A DNA stretch of 64,000 bases from Sphagnum compactum (Eukaryota; Bryophyta; Sphagnopsida; Sphagnales): contig OZ234497.1 in NCBI GenBank assembly GCA_965153455.1, forward strand, positions 12,648,001 through 12,712,000, read 5' to 3'. The position numbers were made by a program, and so were the translations under genes. The notes under the pieces are model-generated. The model saw only the letters and a list, made by a program, of their open reading frames with translations, had not been told where the DNA came from and made no database searches. Shown one piece after another: positions 59,646 to 64,000 of the stretch; positions within the stretch are counted from its first letter, which is position 1, and every line of letters starts with the position of its first letter.

Positions 59646-60049
59646 TTAACTGCTAATCACAAGGCGCTGGTGTATAATTAGCTAGCTCTCCCGCCACTGC
59701 GTTCGTTCCCTCTATCGTTTAGAACTGGCGACGAACTCTCGTGCGCTCTTCCCATTTGCTTTGCTTTGCTTTGCTTTGCGCCTCGTCTGTAGCTGTTGCG
59801 CGACAAGATTGTTGCAAAAAATTGTCTAGCTTTTGCCTGTTGTCGTCAATTAACAATGTCTTTGAGTATTTTGTGTTCAATTGTTTCAGTTTGCAAGTAA
59901 TTTCCAAGTGTTGTGATTCCGCGTTCAAACGTAATTCCATTTCTTGGAAAAACTAGCTTTCATGAAGGCATCAGAGAGAGGAGGACAGGTTTAGAATTGT
60001 TTAACAATCGAAACAAACTTCCTTGCTTGTTTGGATATCAGCAGCTAGC

Positions 60050-60258
60050 TGTAAGGATCTCGATCTTTCGTGAACAGAAATATATATACTCAAGGATCTC
60101 GATCTTTGGAATTCCTGAAGAGAAATATATACTTAAGGATCCCGATCTTTGGAATTCTCGAAGAGAAAATTTCTCAAGGTTCTCGATCTCTGGAATTCCT
60201 GAAGAAAAAAATTGTTTTCTCTAGGATCTAGATCTTTGGAATTTCTGGAGAGAAATTG
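60050..60258. repeat. 46-bp tandem repeats in the helicase leader
   Basis: Five imperfect units of AAGGATCTCGATCTTTGGAA, TTCCTGAAGAGAAATATATA lie in the presumed 5' UTR, 150 bp before the chosen ATG. Confidence 0.85.
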
Positions 60259-60400
60259 ACTGGTGTTCGTTCTACGAGAAGTTGCCACAGGTTTTGGAGC
60301 TTGCTTGCTTGGTTCTTTGCCTGCTTTCATCGGCTCTGCGTGGATTCAGAATATAGTTCCGGGGATAAAGAAAGAGCAGATTCTAAAGAGTATTATTATC

Positions 60401-63400
60401 ATGACACGATTGTACGAGGAGGGATTAGTAGATCATGTGCTGCAATGGTCCATAGGAGACGTCAGCACAGAAAATCTTTTCGTCAACCAGGTGAGACAAT
60501 TGATCTTCTTTATCGAATGTCCATTGTCTTCTCGTCAATTGCCACGATTGCAGTAGATCCAGAATTTCACCCATGCGAGAGTTTCTGTGCAGTTTGGACT
60601 CCAATTGTGTCTCTGCTTCTTCGGTTGATGTTTTCCGGTCAGTAGGTTTACTCATGCAGCGACGATTTCTCTCTGACTTTTGCTCTGAGAGAGAGAGAGA
60701 GAGATCCTCGCTGCAAAAATTAGAGAGAAATCCTCGTTTGCAGGATCGAGAAATCCTGGCTGCAGGATCTCTGAAAGTAGTGCTTCCATGGTTCCTGATC
60801 TCTTCCGATAGCAGCATTCTTGAGCAGGATTCTGCAAAGTATCAGAACTGAAAAAGAATGAGCTCTGTCTGAATGATCAGAATTCCGCCGAGAACTAGAT
60901 TTCAACTCTGTGTTGCAAGCAAGCACCGGAAGAGAAGAGATAGGTTTGCGGGCTCTCTTGCGATCTAGCAGAAGAGTACATCAGATTGCATCAGGATTGC
61001 GATTTTCATATAATTCTCTTGTATCAATTCGGAGCTTGATGATCAGGTGAGAAGTATTCCTGAGAAGTTCTCGTCAGTAAACGAGTATAGAAGCGCGTTC
61101 CGGATGCCTGTGCTGGAGGAGGTCCGAGCTCAAATCCAGCAAGCCTTACAAAAGACCATGGCCTCCTCTTCTCCTTCTTCCAGGGTCTTCTCGCCTGTGC
61201 GTATTACCAAGGTGAAGGGGACGAAGAACAAGAAGAAGACGACGATGAAGAGAAACATCAGCATTCGCCTCTTGGCAAAAGATCGCGTCACGCACCAGTT
61301 TCCAGTCCCATGCCGCGCAGATCTCATGCTTTTATGCAGCGGCCGCATTCCCGAATGGGATCCTAACAACGAGAAGTTTCTCGCAGAGCCTGGCAGCAAT
61401 GCGCCGGCGAAAGGAAGCTGCGGATGTTCCTTTGCCCTTGCCTTTGTGACTTTTGGACGCTTGTCGCCTACTATAGCAGCGGATGTTAACGCACAGAACG
61501 AAGGGAGTCTCCTTCGTAAGCTCCAGGACTCCGAATGCCCGTGGTTTGGAGTGCTGTTGAATATCAATCTCACGCCTTTCTTGCGGATATGGAACGCATT
61601 GCATCGGCCTTTGGTAGCGCAGAAATTTGCACCCTGTCAGCCTTCTTTGATGCAAGAGCTCCTTGAGATCCAATCTCAGGTAAGAAAGAAAGAACTCGCT
61701 GCAACAAAAATGTCCATATCGCAATGATGCTTGGATGTTTTCATGGCTCTGGGGGCCTACACTGTTTGTGGGAGCATCTCCTCTTTTATTCCAAGAAGAT
61801 CTGTTGCTCTCTTGCAGGCCGATCCTCTGTTGGTGAAGAGTGCAACTGATGTCTTTGGCCACGCGGGAGCTAAACATGCAAGTCTAGGTAAGGCCATTGA
61901 GAGCTACTGTGAAGCTCGGAAGCTGAATGAATCACAGGCTCTGTGTCTCAGCAGTACTGTTTCAAGTCTTTTGAGAAAAGAAAACGAAGCAAAACCCAAC
62001 GTCAGAATTGTTCAAGGGCCTCCAGGAACAGGAAAGACGACCATGCTTGTAACATTGCTCTCAGTGGTGGAAAGCCTTGGTCTGCCTACCCTCGTAACAG
62101 CTCCCACCAACATGGCTGTCCTTGAGGTATGCAAGAGGTTTATGAGCTTAGTGAATACGAGTGATTTGAATGCGACAATAAAACTTAAGAAATGCCAGGA
62201 GAAGCTGCTCTTTGCCCAATTCTGCAAGAGGAAAAGCTTGCTTTGTGAGATGGGCTCAGGAAAGCTGGCTCGGAGGGACCTTTTGCAGAGTGACATGGTT
62301 CTAGTGGGAAGCAAGGAAAGGATGCTGAAATTTATGGGAGACTCAGCACCCTCCCTGGAGAAAATTTTCTTGCCTTTCCGGGTGACACGCTTACAAAAGG
62401 CTCTCGGAAGTGATGGTTGGCGACACTCTGCTGAGGCTCTTGTTAAGTTTCTTCAAGATGCCCATTCTCATTTTAAAACATTTGCAATGTGTAATAACAC
62501 AGCAGGGAACTCAGTAATGCCACGGGAAGATGTCACACAAATCATGCAGAGACCTAAAAACTCTGCAGGAAAGGCATCAGATCTTGAGGGACTGGTTACT
62601 GTTGTAAGCCAAAAGGAAGCTTTTGATAATAGTATCTGTAGCTTCTGGAGGTTTGCAAGGCAGACGATCCAAAAGCTCACCATGAAGATGACCCAAAGTT
62701 GTCATACTCTCTTGACAGATCTGCCTGCATGTCTCCTGGCATCAGATACCAGACAGGCGATGTTATCAGCAAGAGATCTTGCAAATCACCTTCTACACCT
62801 CATTCCTTCAGATTGCCCAGAAGATGGGTTAAGCTGGTTTGTTGCCCAGAATTCAAATCCCAGCAGACCAGTGTTGCAGATCCTCAACAACATCACAGAA
62901 AAGCTTCAAAATCTCAATCTCAATACTGATGCAGACATCATTAATAATATTTGCAGCAATGATGTGATCAGTTGTCAAAAGAGAAAGTTCCTGGCCGCCA
63001 GACAAATTCTGTTGGACACTCTCGTAAGGCAGCCTGGATATGATTTGTTCAAAGACTCTGACCAGAAGAAGAAGTGGGCTCAGGTAAGAAACCGCAATTG
63101 GTTGAGCTCTCTGTGTTTGAGCAATGCTCGCCTAGTGTTCAGCACAGTGTCTTCAGCTGGTGGGCCTGTTATTGAGGGGACTGCATTTGAGTTTGCCATA
63201 GTGGATGAGGCCTCACAGCTGGTGGAAGCAGAGACTTGCATACTGACAGGAATGGCGAGCCTGAAGCAACTGCTCCTTGTGGGTGACCAGATGCAGCTTC
63301 CTGCTATTGTCATTAGCCAGGTCTGCTGCATCTTTCACTTATCATCCATTTCCACAACAACGGTCAATGCAAAGTTCAAAACAATTGCAGTTCAGCTCTT

Positions 63401-63949
63401 GTGTACAACTAACTAAGGTGCTTTAGATGAATACCATGTGTATATTTGCATCAGTTCTGGGATTCAATTTACATCACCCTCTTGTACCAGCATGCTGTGT
63501 ACATGCAAAACTCAACAGCATACTTGTTGCAAAGTTGCCTTCTTAACTGCTTTGGTTTGGGATTCAGCATAGTGAGATACTTGACAATGTGAGTGGAATT
63601 GGAAACTGGATTCTGCAGATGACAAAGCGGTGTGGTTATGGGAGCAGTTTGTTTGACCGGCTGCAGGCATCCCAGCATCCTTGTCGGCACCTGTTGAATG
63701 TGCAGTACAGAATGCATCCCAGTATCAGTGCCTTTCCTAACTACCAATTCTATGGTGGATTGGTCCAAGATGGTGCCAATGTGTTGGAGGCCTCTTATGG
63801 CAGCAGCGCATACCAGGTGGCTTCCAACCTCTTTGGTACTTCAGCATTTCTGGATGTGCAGCATGGATATGAAGTTAGGGAGAACAAGAGCTGGAGAAAT
63901 TATGCCGAAGTCAACCTTATCTGTCTACTTATTGCACGGTTGCTTCAAA
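60401..63949 (+). CDS. UPF1/SEN1-like superfamily 1 helicase, 5' portion (gene continues past the window)
   Basis: Predicted ATP-dependent RNA/DNA helicase of the plant P-loop NTPase family related to UPF1, SEN1 and MAA3. Exons 60401-60490, 61047-61679, 61818-63320 and 63619-63949 (donor GTATGC), with more exons to the right of the window. Residues 2-30 hold the family N-terminal helix (LVDHVLQWSIGDV), continued by VRSIPEKFSSVNEY in exon 2. Motifs: Walker A GPPGTGKTT (308-316), motif Ia TAPTNMAV, Walker B VDEASQ (703-708), motif III VGDQMQLPA, motif IV NVQYRMHPSIS. The 200-residue segment between Ia and II is the variable insertion of this family. The start is the only ATG in the first-exon frame. 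The exon 4 acceptor TTCTGCAG|ATGACA was preferred over an upstream one because it restores the MTKRCGYGSSLFDRL context. Specific substrate unknown. Confidence 0.88.
60684..60702. repeat. (GA)n microsatellite in helicase intron 1
   Basis: A run of about nine GA units in the 556-bp first intron of the helicase gene. Confidence 0.85.
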
Positions 63950-64000
63950 GTATGCTGATTTCACCAAGTTCTTCACATTAGATGAATCCAAAAGCCTGAA

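Noticed and set aside
61130-61877. Minus-strand frames of 147 and 181 codons.
   Set aside because: They lie opposite helicase exons 2 and 3, which carry the recognised motifs.

Overview
This window looks like nuclear DNA of a land plant. The evidence is a five-exon PsbS gene (the plant photoprotection protein), a plant-type mitochondrial ATP synthase subunit g, a POLAR-LIKE family gene and a UPF1/SEN1-type helicase of the plant form, all with GT-AG introns of about 100-1650 bp in AT-rich, transposon-scarred intergenic DNA. Sequence divergence makes a non-flowering lineage (bryophyte, lycophyte or fern) seem more likely than an angiosperm, but the window alone does not settle this.

Layout. 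1-8.3 kb: AT-rich intergenic DNA with no gene I can support. 8.5-9.5 kb (+): mitochondrial ATP synthase subunit g, two exons. 10.7-12.7 kb (+): a divergent CFAP20/BUG22-like gene with a C-terminal extension, four exons. 12.9-17.0 kb: mobile-element cluster (inverted-repeat element, tRNA-derived SINE, TIR element, non-autonomous Helitron carrying a minisatellite). 18.3-19.8 kb (-): PSBS. 21.1-23.5 kb (-): casein kinase 2 regulatory subunit beta, with a 53-bp minisatellite upstream. 24-30 kb: intergenic, with a long inverted-repeat element and a GC-richer stretch of unknown nature. 30.4-39.8 kb (-): a 12-exon MEKK-type MAPKKK with N-terminal ankyrin repeats (1460 aa by my model), with repeat arrays in an intron and a 22-bp minisatellite upstream. 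41.5-45.8 kb: AT-rich intergenic. 46.7-50.4 kb (-): POLAR-LIKE coiled-coil protein, seven exons (871 aa), one with a GC donor. 50.5-59.6 kb: promoter repeats, then AT-rich intergenic DNA with several MITE-like elements and a tandem array. 60.4-64 kb (+): an SF1 helicase gene that runs off the window.

The gene models were built by hand from family similarity plus splice sites. In every complete gene the exon lengths sum to a multiple of three. The genes do not form a pathway; they are ordinary neighbours on a plant chromosome. The most unusual points are a PsbS exon whose expected splice acceptor reads GG instead of AG, so that the next usable acceptor adds 18 residues beside the first membrane helix; the ankyrin-MEKK fusion with a Cys-rich motif before the kinase domain; the divergent, extended CFAP20-like protein; and several repeat families seen in two or three copies each within this one window.
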